A stretch of DNA of 64,000 nt from Micromonospora lupini (GTDB lineage: Bacteria > Actinomycetota > Actinomycetes > Mycobacteriales > Micromonosporaceae). Positions within the stretch are counted from its first letter, which is position 1; each line of letters begins with the position of its first letter. The notes below the pieces were generated by a model. The model saw nothing but the letters and a program-made list of their open reading frames with translations, did no database searches and was not told the DNA's origin. This document shows positions 7,995 through 17,181 of this stretch, one piece after another. The translations under genes and the position numbers were made by a program. Location of the stretch: the NCBI RefSeq assembly GCF_026342015.1, contig NZ_JAPENL010000001.1, positions 186,001 through 250,000 on the forward strand. Direction: 5' to 3'.

Positions 7995-9122
7995 ATGTCA
8001 GCGACCCCTCTGTCCGTTCTCGATCTCTGCCCGGTTCCCGCCGGCGGCACCGTCACCGACGCGCTGCGCAACACGGTCGACCTGGCCGGCCGGGCCGAGC
8101 AGTCCGGCTACCACCGCTACTGGCTGGCCGAGCACCACCTCGCCGCAGGCGTGGCCAGTTCGGCGCCGGCCGTGCTCATCGGGCAGGTGGCCTCGGCCAC
8201 AAGCGTGCTCCGCGTCGGCTCCGGCGCGGTCCAGGTCGGCCACCGCACCGCCCTGTCGGTGGTCGAGGAGTTCGGCACCCTCGCCGCCCTGTATCCGGGG
8301 AGGATCGACCTCGGCCTGGGCCGGTCCGGACAGCGGCGTGTGGAGGCCGTCCGAGAACTCGCCGCGTCCACCCCGCCGCCGCAGGCCGAGGCCCGGGTGG
8401 TCGACGGACTGCTGATCCCGCCGCCGTTCTCCTACGCCGGCGTGCTCGCCTCCCCCCGATTCGCCCTGAGCAGCTCGCTGCTGCACCAGCCGGGCGCGCA
8501 ACCGCCGGCCTTCGCCGACCAGCTGGCCGACGTGCTGGCCCTGCTGCGCGGCGACTACACCGACGCCGACGGCCTGGACGCGCACGCCGTTCCGGGGGAG
8601 GGCGCCGACCTGCGGGTGTGGCTGCTGGGCAGCAGCGGCGGGGAGAGCGCACAACTCGCCGGCGCGCTGGGCCTGCCCTTCGCCGCCAACTACCACGTCA
8701 GCCCCTCCTCGGTGCTCGACGCGGTCGCCGCCTACCGGGCCGCGTTCCGGCCCTCGGCCGTGTTGACGCAGCCGTACGTGGTGGTCTCCGCCGACGTCGT
8801 GGTCGCCGAGACCGACGAGGCCGCACACCGCCTCGCCACGCCGTACGGGCCCTGGGTGCGCAGCATCCGCAGTGGCGAGGGGGCCATCCCGTTCCCCAGC
8901 CCGGAACAGGCCGCCGCGCTGCCCTGGACCGACGCCGACCGTCGGCTCGTCGCCGACCGGGTCGACACGCAGTTCGTCGGCTCGCCCGGCACGGTCACCG
9001 AGCGACTGCGGACCCTGCGCGACGTCACGGGCGCCGACGAGTTGCTGATCACCACGATCACGCACGCGCACGCCGACCGGGTCAGCTCCTACGAGCTGCT
9101 CGCCAAGGAGTGGCGGGACTGA
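7995..9122 (+). CDS. LLM-class flavin-dependent oxidoreductase, alkanal monooxygenase-like
   Basis: 375-residue luciferase-like protein, last of the four in the operon. The opening LSVLDLCPVPAGGTVTDALRNTVDLAGRAEQSGYHRYWLAEHH is the pattern of the 'MsnO8 / alkanal monooxygenase' subgroup. It is followed by ASATSVLRVGSGAVQVGHRTALSVVEEFGTLAALYPGRIDLGLGRS (about 55-105) and by VWLLGSSGGESAQLAGALGLPFAANYH in the second half. An 18-base gap with GGGGACCACG separates it from the previous gene. A G-rich purine ribosome-binding site precedes the ATG. No downstream member of the operon is evident; the next plus-strand ORF begins 141 bases on. Confidence 0.87.
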   Translation: MSATPLSVLDLCPVPAGGTVTDALRNTVDLAGRAEQSGYHRYWLAEHHLAAGVASSAPAVLIGQVASATSVLRVGSGAVQVGHRTALSVVEEFGTLAALYPGRIDLGLGRSGQRRVEAVRELAASTPPPQAEARVVDGLLIPPPFSYAGVLASPRFALSSSLLHQPGAQPPAFADQLADVLALLRGDYTDADGLDAHAVPGEGADLRVWLLGSSGGESAQLAGALGLPFAANYHVSPSSVLDAVAAYRAAFRPSAVLTQPYVVVSADVVVAETDEAAHRLATPYGPWVRSIRSGEGAIPFPSPEQAAALPWTDADRRLVADRVDTQFVGSPGTVTERLRTLRDVTGADELLITTITHAHADRVSSYELLAKEWRD

Positions 9123-9250
9123 CCGCGCTCGTCGCCGTACACGGCTGCCGGTTCCCCTGGTCGTCGAGCGCTGCCATAATGACTGTGGCGCCCGTCGATA
9201 CGGCCGGGCCCGGGGGAAGCCCTCCGCGGAGCGCGGATGGTGGGTCGTAA

Positions 9251-10330
<1,080 letters not shown>

Positions 10331-10355
10331 CGAACCCCCCGACGTACGACCTCTT

Positions 10356-10388
10356 GGGCGGCCCGGACGACCACGGTCCGGGTCGCCC
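10356..10388. terminator. Hairpin after the protease gene
   Basis: Arms 10356-10368 (GGGCGGCCCGGAC) and 10376-10388 pair over 13 bp with one G-U wobble and a 7-base loop, 25 bases after the protease stop. There is no T-run, as is common in GC-rich actinomycetes. It probably ends the protease transcript before pdxY. Confidence 0.6.
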
Positions 10389-10509
10389 GCTCGTGCGCCG
10401 GCTTCGGCCCGGCGCGGTCCGGTACCGCGCGGCGGCGCCCGGAGTGGGCCAGCCGACAGATTCGGCAGGCCGCGCGTTCGGTGTCGTCGGAGGCCGCCAT
10501 GATGAGTCG

Positions 10510-11361
10510 GTGCAGATCCTGTCCATCCAGTCGTCGGTCGCCTACGGCCACGTCGGCAACTCGGCCGCCGTCTTCCCCCTCCAGCGGCTCGGGCACGAGG
10601 TCTGGCCCGTCCTGACTGTCCACTTCTCCAACCACACCGGGTACGGCGCGTGGCGTGGACCGCTGCTGGCGGCCGCCGACGTGGCCGAGGTGATCGCCGG
10701 CATCGCCGACCGGGGGGTCCTCGGTGACGCCGACGCGGTGCTGTCGGGCTACCAGGGTGATCCGGCAGTGGGTGCCGTGATCCTGGACGCCGTGGCCCAG
10801 GTCAAGGCCCTCAACCCGGCCGCGGTGTACTGCTGCGACCCGGTGATGGGCGACCTCGGTCGGGGCATGTTCGTCCGGCCGGGCATCCCGGAGTACCTGC
10901 GTGACACAGTCGTGCCGCGCGCCGACATCATCACGCCGAACCACTTCGAGCTGAACTTCCTCGCCGGCCGCGAGACGTCCTCGCTGGCGGAGGTGCTGGA
11001 CGCCGTCGACGTCGTACGCGCCACCGGGCCGAGGCACGTCCTCGTCACAAGCGTGCTGCACGGCGACGTGCCGGCGGGCTCGCTTGAGGTGGTGGCGGTC
11101 TCCGACGAGGGCGCCTGGGCGGTGACCACGCCGCTGCTGCCGATCAACCCGAACGGCGGGGGCGACGTCACCGCGGCGCTGTACCTGGCGCACCTGTCGA
11201 CCTCCGGCTCACCGGCGATTGCGTTGGAGCGCACCATCTCATCAGTCTTCGCCGTCCTCGAGGCGACACTCGCGGCGGGCACCCGGGAGATCCAGCTGAT
11301 CGCGGCGCAGGACGCGATCGCCCAGCCGCCCACGAGGTTCACCGCCCGCCGACTGCGCTGA
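10510..11361 (+). CDS. pdxY: Pyridoxal kinase PdxY
   Basis: 283-residue vitamin B6 salvage kinase that phosphorylates pyridoxal with ATP (ribokinase-like fold). The N-terminus QILSIQSSVAYGHVGNSAAVFPLQRLGHEVWPV is diagnostic for PdxY/PdxK. Other marks are GYQGDPAVG, YCCDPVMGD (about 112-120), ITPNHFELNFLAGRE and the glycine-rich anion hole PNGGGDVTAALYLA (about 215-228), whose Asp is the catalytic base. Length matches the E. coli enzyme (287). Start was placed at GTG 10510 so that the protein begins directly with the conserved QILSIQS; the GGAGG at 10489 is rather far (16 bases), so the exact start is less certain than the identity. Confidence 0.93.
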   Translation: MQILSIQSSVAYGHVGNSAAVFPLQRLGHEVWPVLTVHFSNHTGYGAWRGPLLAAADVAEVIAGIADRGVLGDADAVLSGYQGDPAVGAVILDAVAQVKALNPAAVYCCDPVMGDLGRGMFVRPGIPEYLRDTVVPRADIITPNHFELNFLAGRETSSLAEVLDAVDVVRATGPRHVLVTSVLHGDVPAGSLEVVAVSDEGAWAVTTPLLPINPNGGGDVTAALYLAHLSTSGSPAIALERTISSVFAVLEATLAAGTREIQLIAAQDAIAQPPTRFTARRLR

Positions 11362-11369
11362 CGGCGGGC
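11344..11369. terminator. Hairpin overlapping the pdxY stop, in the convergent gap
   Basis: GCCCGCCG (11344-11351) and CGGCGGGC (11362-11369) form a perfect 8-bp stem around the pdxY stop codon. It lies between pdxY (+) and the acetamidase gene (-), so it could end both transcripts. The stem is short and there is no T-run. Confidence 0.4.
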
Positions 11370-11404
11370 CGCCGCGTCGCAGCGGCACGGCGATCCCAGG
11401 CGGC

Positions 11405-12331
11405 TCAGCGCAGCGCGTCGTCGCGAAGCACCGCGTGCGCGCCGACGGTCTGGTTGACGATCTGGGTCACCCGCACGTCGACGACGACGCTGGCCAGCGC
11501 CACCGCGTCCGGTCGGCTGAGGCCGTGCAGCCGTTGCAGCAGGGTCAGCATCGAGGTGAGGGCCATGAACGTCGCGTCGTCGAGGGACGCGCCCACGCCC
11601 AACGTCAGCCAGGCGTCGGCGGTGCGGGCCACCGGGCCGGTGACCGGGAAGTCGTCGCGGACGTCGAAGGTCAGCGTCACCTCGTCCATCGGGCACTCGA
11701 TCGCCGTACCGCCGACCTCGCCGTCGCCCTGCGCGGCGTGCCCGTCCCCGACCGAGAACAGCGCCCCGTCGACAGGGATCGGCAGCAGCAGGGTGCTGCC
11801 GGCGGTCAGGTCCTTGCAGTCCAGGTTGCCGCCGCAGGGCCGAGGCGGAATTGTCGAGTGCTTCCCCGGTTCGGCGGGCGGCATGCCGAGCACCCCCATG
11901 AACGGGCGCAGCGCCACCGTGTGGCCGTGCTGGTTGCGGCCGGTCAGCGCCACCGGGTCCAGTTCCCAGGCGTGCACCACGCCGTCGGTCTCGACGCCGT
12001 AGCGCTTGTTGAACCCGCTCGGCCACCCGCCGGCCACAGTCGTACCCCAGGTGGCCGGCACGATCGCGTCGACGCGTACCGCGAGGGTCTGGCCGGCGCG
12101 GGCACCGCGCACCGCGACCGGCCCGATCAGCGCATGCCCGTGGTCGGGCTGGTACTGCGGGGCGCGGGGACGGTCCCGGTTCGGCCCACCGGCGTACGGG
12201 CCGGCCGACCACCAGCAGTCCAGGGTGCGGTAGGTGACTGTGTCGCCGGGGTCGATGGTGAGCGTCGGCGGAAGGTCGGGGGAGAAGTGACCGTGCAGGG
12301 TCTCGTCGCCGGGTGCGAGGGTGTGTCGCAT
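11405..12331 (-). CDS. Acetamidase/formamidase family protein
   Basis: 308-residue amide hydrolase of the FmdA/AmdA family, which splits short amides such as formamide or acetamide into ammonia and the acid. Typical features: the opening HTLAPGDETLHGHFSPDLPPTLTIDPGDTVTYRTLDCWW with metal-ligand-like His, ALIGPVAVRGARAGQTLAVRVDAIVPATWG, and a central CGGNLDCKDLTAGSTLLLPIPVDGALFSVGDGHAAQGDGEV segment (about 160-200), the most conserved block of the family. The C-terminal VGASLDDATFMALTSMLTLLQRLHGLSRPDAVALASVVVDVRVTQIVNQTVGAHAVL also fits. It stands alone on the minus strand, 108 bases after an unrelated secreted-protein gene. Substrate within the amide group is uncertain. Confidence 0.9.
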   Translation of the reverse strand: MRHTLAPGDETLHGHFSPDLPPTLTIDPGDTVTYRTLDCWWSAGPYAGGPNRDRPRAPQYQPDHGHALIGPVAVRGARAGQTLAVRVDAIVPATWGTTVAGGWPSGFNKRYGVETDGVVHAWELDPVALTGRNQHGHTVALRPFMGVLGMPPAEPGKHSTIPPRPCGGNLDCKDLTAGSTLLLPIPVDGALFSVGDGHAAQGDGEVGGTAIECPMDEVTLTFDVRDDFPVTGPVARTADAWLTLGVGASLDDATFMALTSMLTLLQRLHGLSRPDAVALASVVVDVRVTQIVNQTVGAHAVLRDDALR

Positions 12332-12439
12332 CTGGGCAGGCTACGTGCCGGCGTGGAGCGGCGCGACCCGCGCGCCCGGCGACGGCTGGAAAGCCGGTGC
12401 GCGGCCGGTCCGACCCGGGCCGACCGCGCACCTCGACAG

Positions 12440-13513
12440 TCAGTCGACTGTCGGCGCTGCCGTCCTGGCCGCCTCGGCCAGCGCCGCGGCGGCCCCGGCG
12501 TACGGGTTGTAGCTGTAGCCGCGCGCCAGCCCGGCCGGGACCGCGAAGTACTCGGCGGACACCTTCGCCGGGTCGCTGGCCAACTCACCGCGGGCGGGTA
12601 CGTCGTTGCCGTCGTCCCAGCCCCACGGGGCGTTCGCGGAGTTCGCCGAGCAGCTCCACGTGCCCGAGCCGCAGTCGCCTGAGGTGTCGCCGGCGAACGT
12701 ACCCAGGCTGGCGAACAGGTTCGCGTTGGTCCGCTGCGCCCACAGGCCCCCGGCGGCGAAGATGTCGACGAGTTGGTAGCGCACGTCGCGGTCGTCGCCG
12801 CTGCTCGGCGTCTCGGCGACAGTGGACGGGTAGTAGACCAGGCCGTCGCCGTTGATGGCGTACTGCGGATAGGCCTTCAGGCCGTGCCCCTGCGCCTCCT
12901 GCGCGGTCACCGGATGCGCGAACGAGTCGTGCGGTGACGTCTGGAACTGGAGGGTGCCGTCGACGCTCTCCCGGCCGCTGGTCCAGGTGCTGCCGGCCGG
13001 CGTGTACGAGTAGAAGTCGCTGTGTGCGACGGTGACCGCGCCGCGCAGGACGCCGTACGGGGAGCCGTCGCGCTCGACCGCGAAGAGAACGCCCTCGCCG
13101 TCGTTCTCGTGTTCGGTCTCGAAGAACGGGTGGTCGGTCCAGTCCCGGGGGTGGAAGAAGAGGTACGTGATGTACCAGTGCGTGCTCGTCTCCACGACGG
13201 AGTAGTACGCGTGCGCCGCGAGCGAGGTGCCGGCCTGGCCGGCGCGGTCCCAGTTGTTGCGCCCGTTCAGGTCGCCGTCGAAGTCCACGGCGGTCAGATA
13301 GTCGGACTGACCGCCCAGGGCGTGGGCGCCGGTGGCGTCGACGTCCTGGTAGTGGACGGGCGCCCACCGCAGGGCCAGCTCGGCCCGGCTGACGGCGGCG
13401 GTGGCGGGCGTCGGCGCCGCGAACGGAGCGACGGCCAACGCCGCCACGGCGGCCGTCGCGGTCAGTGCCCTCGCCACCCGGGTTCGCCGGCTCGTGCTGC
13501 TTCTGTCGCGCAT
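12440..13513 (-). CDS. Secreted Vps62-like protein
   Basis: 357-residue exported protein. The signal peptide is about residues 1-40 (basic MRDRSSTSRRTRVAR, a hydrophobic Ala-rich core, cleavage after TPATA). The mature part has LRWAPVHYQDVDATG, an Asp-rich DFDGDLNGRNNWDRAG region, then YYSVVETSTHWYITYLFFHPRDW and ETEHENDGEGVLFAVERDG (about 110-155). This pattern of W/H-containing strands with an E-x-E-H-E-N-D cluster is the one I associate with proteins annotated as Vps62-related/DUF946; biochemical function is unknown. GGGAG precedes the ATG on the minus strand. The acidic/His clusters look like a metal site (inference). The longer reading from 13957 lacks a good start and is not used. Confidence 0.7.
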   Translation of the reverse strand: MRDRSSTSRRTRVARALTATAAVAALAVAPFAAPTPATAAVSRAELALRWAPVHYQDVDATGAHALGGQSDYLTAVDFDGDLNGRNNWDRAGQAGTSLAAHAYYSVVETSTHWYITYLFFHPRDWTDHPFFETEHENDGEGVLFAVERDGSPYGVLRGAVTVAHSDFYSYTPAGSTWTSGRESVDGTLQFQTSPHDSFAHPVTAQEAQGHGLKAYPQYAINGDGLVYYPSTVAETPSSGDDRDVRYQLVDIFAAGGLWAQRTNANLFASLGTFAGDTSGDCGSGTWSCSANSANAPWGWDDGNDVPARGELASDPAKVSAEYFAVPAGLARGYSYNPYAGAAAALAEAARTAAPTVD

Positions 13514-13878
13514 GGTGTGCTCCCGCGTCGAATTGACAGGCCACGATGGATCATCGTCGGTGCAGGGGCCCGGCACGTGTCCCCGCGGCGACGAGCAGGC
13601 AGCCGCTTCTCGACGGGCTCGCGTCCCACGACCCGGCACCGCCGCCGGCCTTGTATTGACGCTTGTCGAATGCAATGCTGTGGTCGGTCGCGCTCGGGAG
13701 CCAGCGCGCCCACTCCTCTCCGGATGCGGGGACGCGCGAGGTGGCCCCACCACCCGCGCCGGGCAGTCCCCGTCAGCGGCCGCATGCCGATCGCCGTCGG
13801 GCGGCCGCCGCACTCCGGCCCCGTACGGTCGGTCGCCCATCCTCGGCCGCGACGGCGACGGTTCCCCCGGAGGTACCG
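13514..13878. other. Divergent intergenic region (365 bp)
   Basis: Lies between the minus-strand Vps62-like gene and the plus-strand FN3-CBM2 gene, so it must hold both promoters. An AT-richer island at about 13650-13680 (TTGTATTGACGCTTGTCGAATGCAATG) stands out from the GC-rich background and is the likeliest promoter/operator area. No gene or strong repeat is seen. A CCGGAGGT ribosome-binding site precedes 13879. Confidence 0.4.
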
Positions 13879-14631
13879 ATGCTCCGCATCTTCCTGGCAG
13901 CCACGACAATGGCTCTGGCCGGCTGGGCCGGCACGACAGGCTTCGTCGAGGCCGCACCGGCGCCGGCGCCGGCGGTCACGCCCACACCCACCCTGTCGCC
14001 GTCACCGACCCCGACCCCTACCTGCCCGCCGGCCCTACCGATCGCCGCCTCGGTGACCGCGGTGACCACCACGAGCGTGACGTTGTCGTACTCGATCTTC
14101 TTCCGCCCGCCCTGCGGCTACGACCCGCCGATGACCGTCAGCCTCTTCGCCAGCCGGGCGGACGCCCAACAGTGGCAGTCTCCGGTGGCCCAGGCCGTCA
14201 CCGGGCCCGAGCGCAACGGGGTCGTCACCATCGACCAGCTGACGCCCGACACCGAGTACTGGTACCGGTTCAGCGACGCCGAGGGCCGACGGGACCCGTA
14301 CTGGGTCGCCGCGGTCCGGACCGCTGCGCTGACGGCGTGCTCGGCGACGGCCACGATCGACTCCCGCTGGGGCACCGGCTTCGTCGCCACGGTGACAGTG
14401 CGCAGCACCGGGACGCAGACGCTGGACCGGTGGAGCGTCTCCTGGCGGTGGGCCGGCGACGAGCGCATCCAGACGGTCTGGCGCGGCGTCGCCGAGACGA
14501 CAGGCGCCGACGTCACGGTCCGCAACGCCTCCTACAACGGGACACTCGCCCCGGGCGGCGTGACGACGTTCGGCCTGCTCGTGACCACAAGCGCGGTGCC
14601 CGACGGGCTGACGCTCACCTGCAACCGCTGA
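13879..14631 (+). CDS. Secreted FN3-CBM2 protein without catalytic domain
   Basis: 250-residue exported protein. A signal peptide (about 1-25) leads into an Ala-Pro/Thr-Pro linker with TPTPTLSPSPTPTPT, then a fibronectin type III-like domain (about 50-145: ASVTAVTTTSVTLSYS ... LTPDTEYWYRFSDAEG). It ends with a carbohydrate-binding module of the CBM2 type (about 150-250: CSATATIDSRWGTGFVATVTVRS ... WSVSWRW ... NASYNGTLAPGGVTTFGLLV). CBM2 binds cellulose, chitin or xylan through exposed Trp residues. Start ATG has CCGGAGGT 8 bases upstream. No enzyme domain is present, so it may be a free-standing adhesin or helper. The FN3 part has Cys pairs (TCPPA, PPCGY) that could form a disulfide. Confidence 0.8.
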   Translation: MLRIFLAATTMALAGWAGTTGFVEAAPAPAPAVTPTPTLSPSPTPTPTCPPALPIAASVTAVTTTSVTLSYSIFFRPPCGYDPPMTVSLFASRADAQQWQSPVAQAVTGPERNGVVTIDQLTPDTEYWYRFSDAEGRRDPYWVAAVRTAALTACSATATIDSRWGTGFVATVTVRSTGTQTLDRWSVSWRWAGDERIQTVWRGVAETTGADVTVRNASYNGTLAPGGVTTFGLLVTTSAVPDGLTLTCNR

Positions 14632-14645
14632 CCGGTGACCCGGCC

Positions 14646-14677
14646 GTGGCCCGCGCCCGTCAGGGTTTGCGGGCCAC
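14646..14677. terminator. Bidirectional hairpin in convergent overlap
   Basis: GTGGCCCGC (14646-14654) and GCGGGCCAC (14669-14677) form a perfect 9-bp stem with a 14-base loop that contains the methyltransferase stop. It sits between the FN3-CBM2 gene (+) and the methyltransferase gene (-), the expected place for a shared terminator. Confidence 0.5.
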
Positions 14678-15457
14678 CGCGCCGTAGGCGTCGATTCCCT
14701 TGGCATCGGCGTCGTCCGGGCGCCACAGCGGGATCGGCACGAGGCCGGGCTCCACAATCGTCAGCCCGGAGAAGCAACCGGCGAGATCCTCAGGGCTGCG
14801 CAGGATGTACGGCACACCGCCGTTCTCGGCCAGCCGCTGCGCGCCGGAGACCACCGCGGGGCTGGTGTTGGTGCCGTCCCAGAGAACCAGGTGACTGCCG
14901 GACGCGGTCGCGTCCATCGTCCGCCCGACGATCGAGCGCACCACCTCCAGGTCCGGCTCGTACCCCAGCACACCCATGAACATCACCGCGATCGGCTTGT
15001 CGAAGTCAAGCGTCCGCGCCGCCTCGGCGAGGATCCTCTCCGGGTCGTGGTAGTCGGCCGGGACGTACGTGGTGACGCCCTGCGTGGTCGTGCTGGCCAG
15101 CAACGCGCGGGCGTGCACGAGGACCATCGGGTCGTTGTCGACGTAGACGATCCGCGCGTCGGGCGCGATGCCCTGGGCGACCGCGTGGGTGTTCTGCATG
15201 GTGGGCAGGCCCGTGCCGATGTCCAGGAACTGCCGGATGCCCGCCTCGGCGGCCAGGTGCCGTACGGCCCGCACCAGGAACCCGCGCGACTGCTGCGCCA
15301 TCACCACGATCTCCGGGTAGACCTCGGCCACCGCGTCACCGGCCGCCCGATCGGACTGGAAGTTGTCCTTGCCGCCCATCCAGTAGTTCCAGATGCGCGC
15401 CGCGTGCGGCACGTCGGGCTGCAACGTCGCGGCGAGTTCGGGGTCCGGGCCGGCCAT
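14660..15457 (-). CDS. SAM-dependent methyltransferase, DUF574 / Methyltransf_19 family
   Basis: 265-residue protein of a family that is very abundant in actinomycetes. Diagnostic segments are PHAARIWNYWMGGKDNFQSDRAAG (about 20-43, the N-(Y/F)-x-x-GGKDN signature), QFLDIGTGLPTMQNTHAVAQ (about 95-114, the SAM-binding G-x-G loop), IVYVDNDPMVLVHARALL (acidic residue for the ribose) and LDFDKPIAVMFMGVLGY. Methyl acceptors in this family are mostly unknown. It is the last gene of the minus-strand series, 114 bases downstream of the YccF gene, with a ribosome-binding site GATAGGAGCC before its ATG. Confidence 0.9.
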   Translation of the reverse strand: MAGPDPELAATLQPDVPHAARIWNYWMGGKDNFQSDRAAGDAVAEVYPEIVVMAQQSRGFLVRAVRHLAAEAGIRQFLDIGTGLPTMQNTHAVAQGIAPDARIVYVDNDPMVLVHARALLASTTTQGVTTYVPADYHDPERILAEAARTLDFDKPIAVMFMGVLGYEPDLEVVRSIVGRTMDATASGSHLVLWDGTNTSPAVVSGAQRLAENGGVPYILRSPEDLAGCFSGLTIVEPGLVPIPLWRPDDADAKGIDAYGAVARKP

Positions 15458-15571
15458 GCCAGGCTCCTATCGAGGGGTTCGTGGGCGTGGGTAGCACCCC
15501 GGATTGTCCACTATCGACAGCGCCGGCCCGGACCGGGTCGCCCACGGCGGCACGGGCGACCCGACGACGGG

Positions 15572-15952
15572 TCACGGCGCGTCCACGACCTCCCGGCCCA
15601 GCGGCCAGAACGCGGCCGGGACGAGCTTGAAGTTGGCGACGCCGAAGGGGATCCCGATGATCGTGACGCAGAGCGCGATGCCCGCGAGGATGTGCGACAG
15701 GGCGAGCCACCAGCCCGCCAGGACCACCCACAACACGTTCGCCAGCCCGGAGCCGACGCCCGCGCCCGGCTTGGGCACCAGGGTGCGACCGAAGGGCCAC
15801 AACGAGTAGACGGCGAGGCGCAGCGAGGCGACGCCGAACGGAATGGTGACGACCAGGACGAAGCAGACCAGGGCGGCGAAGCCGTAGCCGATCGCCAGCA
15901 CGAGGCCACCACCGAAGACGAGCCAGAGGACGTTCAGGAGGAAGCGAATCAC
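15572..15952 (-). CDS. yccF: YccF family inner-membrane protein
   Basis: 126-residue membrane protein with two copies of the YccF domain. Each copy has the pattern (F/V)LNVLW(L/V)V..G..L(A/L) .. IPFGVA(S/N)..L...(L/F)WP(F/L)GR, at about 4-55 and 65-123. Three to four hydrophobic spans are evident. Function is unknown in any organism. The GTG start at 15952 was chosen because the protein then begins VIRFLLNVLW, aligning with the E. coli YccF N-terminus; the long upstream reading to 16804 overlaps the next gene and is not coding. It starts 44 bases after the stop of the CBM2-like membrane protein gene and may belong to its transcript. Confidence 0.85.
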   Translation of the reverse strand: MIRFLLNVLWLVFGGGLVLAIGYGFAALVCFVLVVTIPFGVASLRLAVYSLWPFGRTLVPKPGAGVGSGLANVLWVVLAGWWLALSHILAGIALCVTIIGIPFGVANFKLVPAAFWPLGREVVDAP

Positions 15953-15996
15953 CCCTTCAGCATGCGCGACCCGCGCCACCGGGCCCTGGCCCGCGC

Positions 15997-16731
15997 TCAG
16001 TCCGGCAGCCCGCCGCAGGCGACCCCGTCGATGGTGCACGCCGTGGGAGTCGCGCCGATCGCCGCGCCGTTGACCCGGAACGTCACACGGACCGAGGCGC
16101 TGCCCGGCACCTGCCCGGCGCTCCCGTCCGGCACGAACGTCCACACCGCGCCGTCCTGCGTGGCCCGCGCGCCCTGGACCGCGCTGACACGCAGCGACTC
16201 CCGGGGCAGCGTGACGGCAAGCGTCCACTGCGCCACCGGAACCGGCCCCGGATTGGTGACCGTCACGGCGGCGCCGTAGCTGAGCAGGGCCTTCTCCTCG
16301 ATGGCGAAGTCGGCGCCGAGCGCGGCCGGAGTCGGCGACGCCGACGAGGGGGTCGCGGCCGGCGCGCTTGTCGGCGGCGGGGCGGGCGGCGGGGCCGCGC
16401 TGACAGATGGTGGCACGGAGGTGGTCGGGTTGCTGGCCGCCGGCTTCGCCTGCCCCCGGGGCGTACCGGCCTCGGGAGTGCCCAACTGGTCCACCGACGG
16501 GGGCGGGTCGAGGGTCACCGGCGCCAACTGCTCCGGCGTGCGCACCACACCGACGATGGAGACCACAGTTGCCACCACCACCCCGAGCGCCGCGAGCACG
16601 GCGATCCAGGTGGCCCGCGACACGTCGGCCCGGCCGGTGACCACCCGCCGTACGGCTGCGGCGGCGGCCACGATCCGGTCCAGCAGAATGATCGCCACAG
16701 TACGCCGTGGCTGCGGCGGTGTTGCCGGCAC
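15997..16731 (-). CDS. Membrane-anchored protein with CBM2-like C-terminal domain
   Basis: 244 residues. A basic cytoplasmic N-terminus (MPATPPQPRRTVAIILLDRIVAAAAAVRRVV) precedes one transmembrane helix (about 42-64, ATWIAVLAALGVVVATVVSIVGVV). An extracellular Pro/Ala/Ser linker (about 70-140) follows. The end is a compact beta domain (about 145-244, FAIEEKALLSYGAAVTVTNPGPVPVAQWTLAVTLP ... TACTIDGVACGGLPD) whose strand pattern recalls a CBM2 or similar immunoglobulin-like fold but lacks most surface Trp. It lies at the end of the histidine kinase-roadblock-DUF742 series, where a conservon would have its CvnD GTPase. Function unknown; a wall- or glycan-contacting sensor is one possibility. Confidence 0.65.
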   Translation of the reverse strand: MPATPPQPRRTVAIILLDRIVAAAAAVRRVVTGRADVSRATWIAVLAALGVVVATVVSIVGVVRTPEQLAPVTLDPPPSVDQLGTPEAGTPRGQAKPAASNPTTSVPPSVSAAPPPAPPPTSAPAATPSSASPTPAALGADFAIEEKALLSYGAAVTVTNPGPVPVAQWTLAVTLPRESLRVSAVQGARATQDGAVWTFVPDGSAGQVPGSASVRVTFRVNGAAIGATPTACTIDGVACGGLPD

Positions 16732-16800
16732 TGCCTCTCCCCTTCACTTCATCCCCGGACGCCCGCCCGCGACAGTTGGGCCGCGGTGGCACCCGACCCG

Positions 16801-17181
16801 TCACAGGCCGCGCAACCCGACGAGTATCGACTCGAGCAGCTCCTGCGACGGCAGCTCCGACAGCGTCGGTGGTTCGTGCGTCTCGACCAGACCCGCCCCG
16901 AGCAGGTCACCGAGGAGGACCCGGACGGTGCCCAGGGGCAGATCCAGCTCGGCGCTGACCTCGGCCACCGACACTGGATGGTGACACAGCTCGACGATCC
17001 GCGCCTGTTCGGGGAAGAGCGCCGTGGGCGGTGCGGCCGGCCGCCGCGCGACGACGAGCGAGATGAGGTCGAAGCGGCCCCGCTCGGGCGCGGTACGCCC
17101 ACCGGTCATCGTGTACGGGCGGGCCACCGGGCCGGCGTCGTCGTCGTACCACGCCTCGTCAGCCGAGCCGGCGCTGTGCAC
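16801..17181 (-). CDS. DUF742 protein (CvnC type)
   Basis: 126-residue conservon component. The N-terminal VARPYTMTGGRTAPER motif (about 19-35) and the winged-helix-like body (EQARIVELCHHPVSVAEVSAELDLPLGTVRVLLGDLLGAGLVETHEP) are diagnostic of DUF742, a small cytoplasmic protein that works with a roadblock protein and a sensor kinase. The GTG start at 17181 overlaps the roadblock gene by 23 bases. An alternative start at 17280 would add an Arg/Trp-rich tail lying wholly inside the roadblock gene and is rejected. In Streptomyces this partner set relays kinase state to a small GTPase, which is absent here. Confidence 0.9.
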   Translation of the reverse strand: MHSAGSADEAWYDDDAGPVARPYTMTGGRTAPERGRFDLISLVVARRPAAPPTALFPEQARIVELCHHPVSVAEVSAELDLPLGTVRVLLGDLLGAGLVETHEPPTLSELPSQELLESILVGLRGL

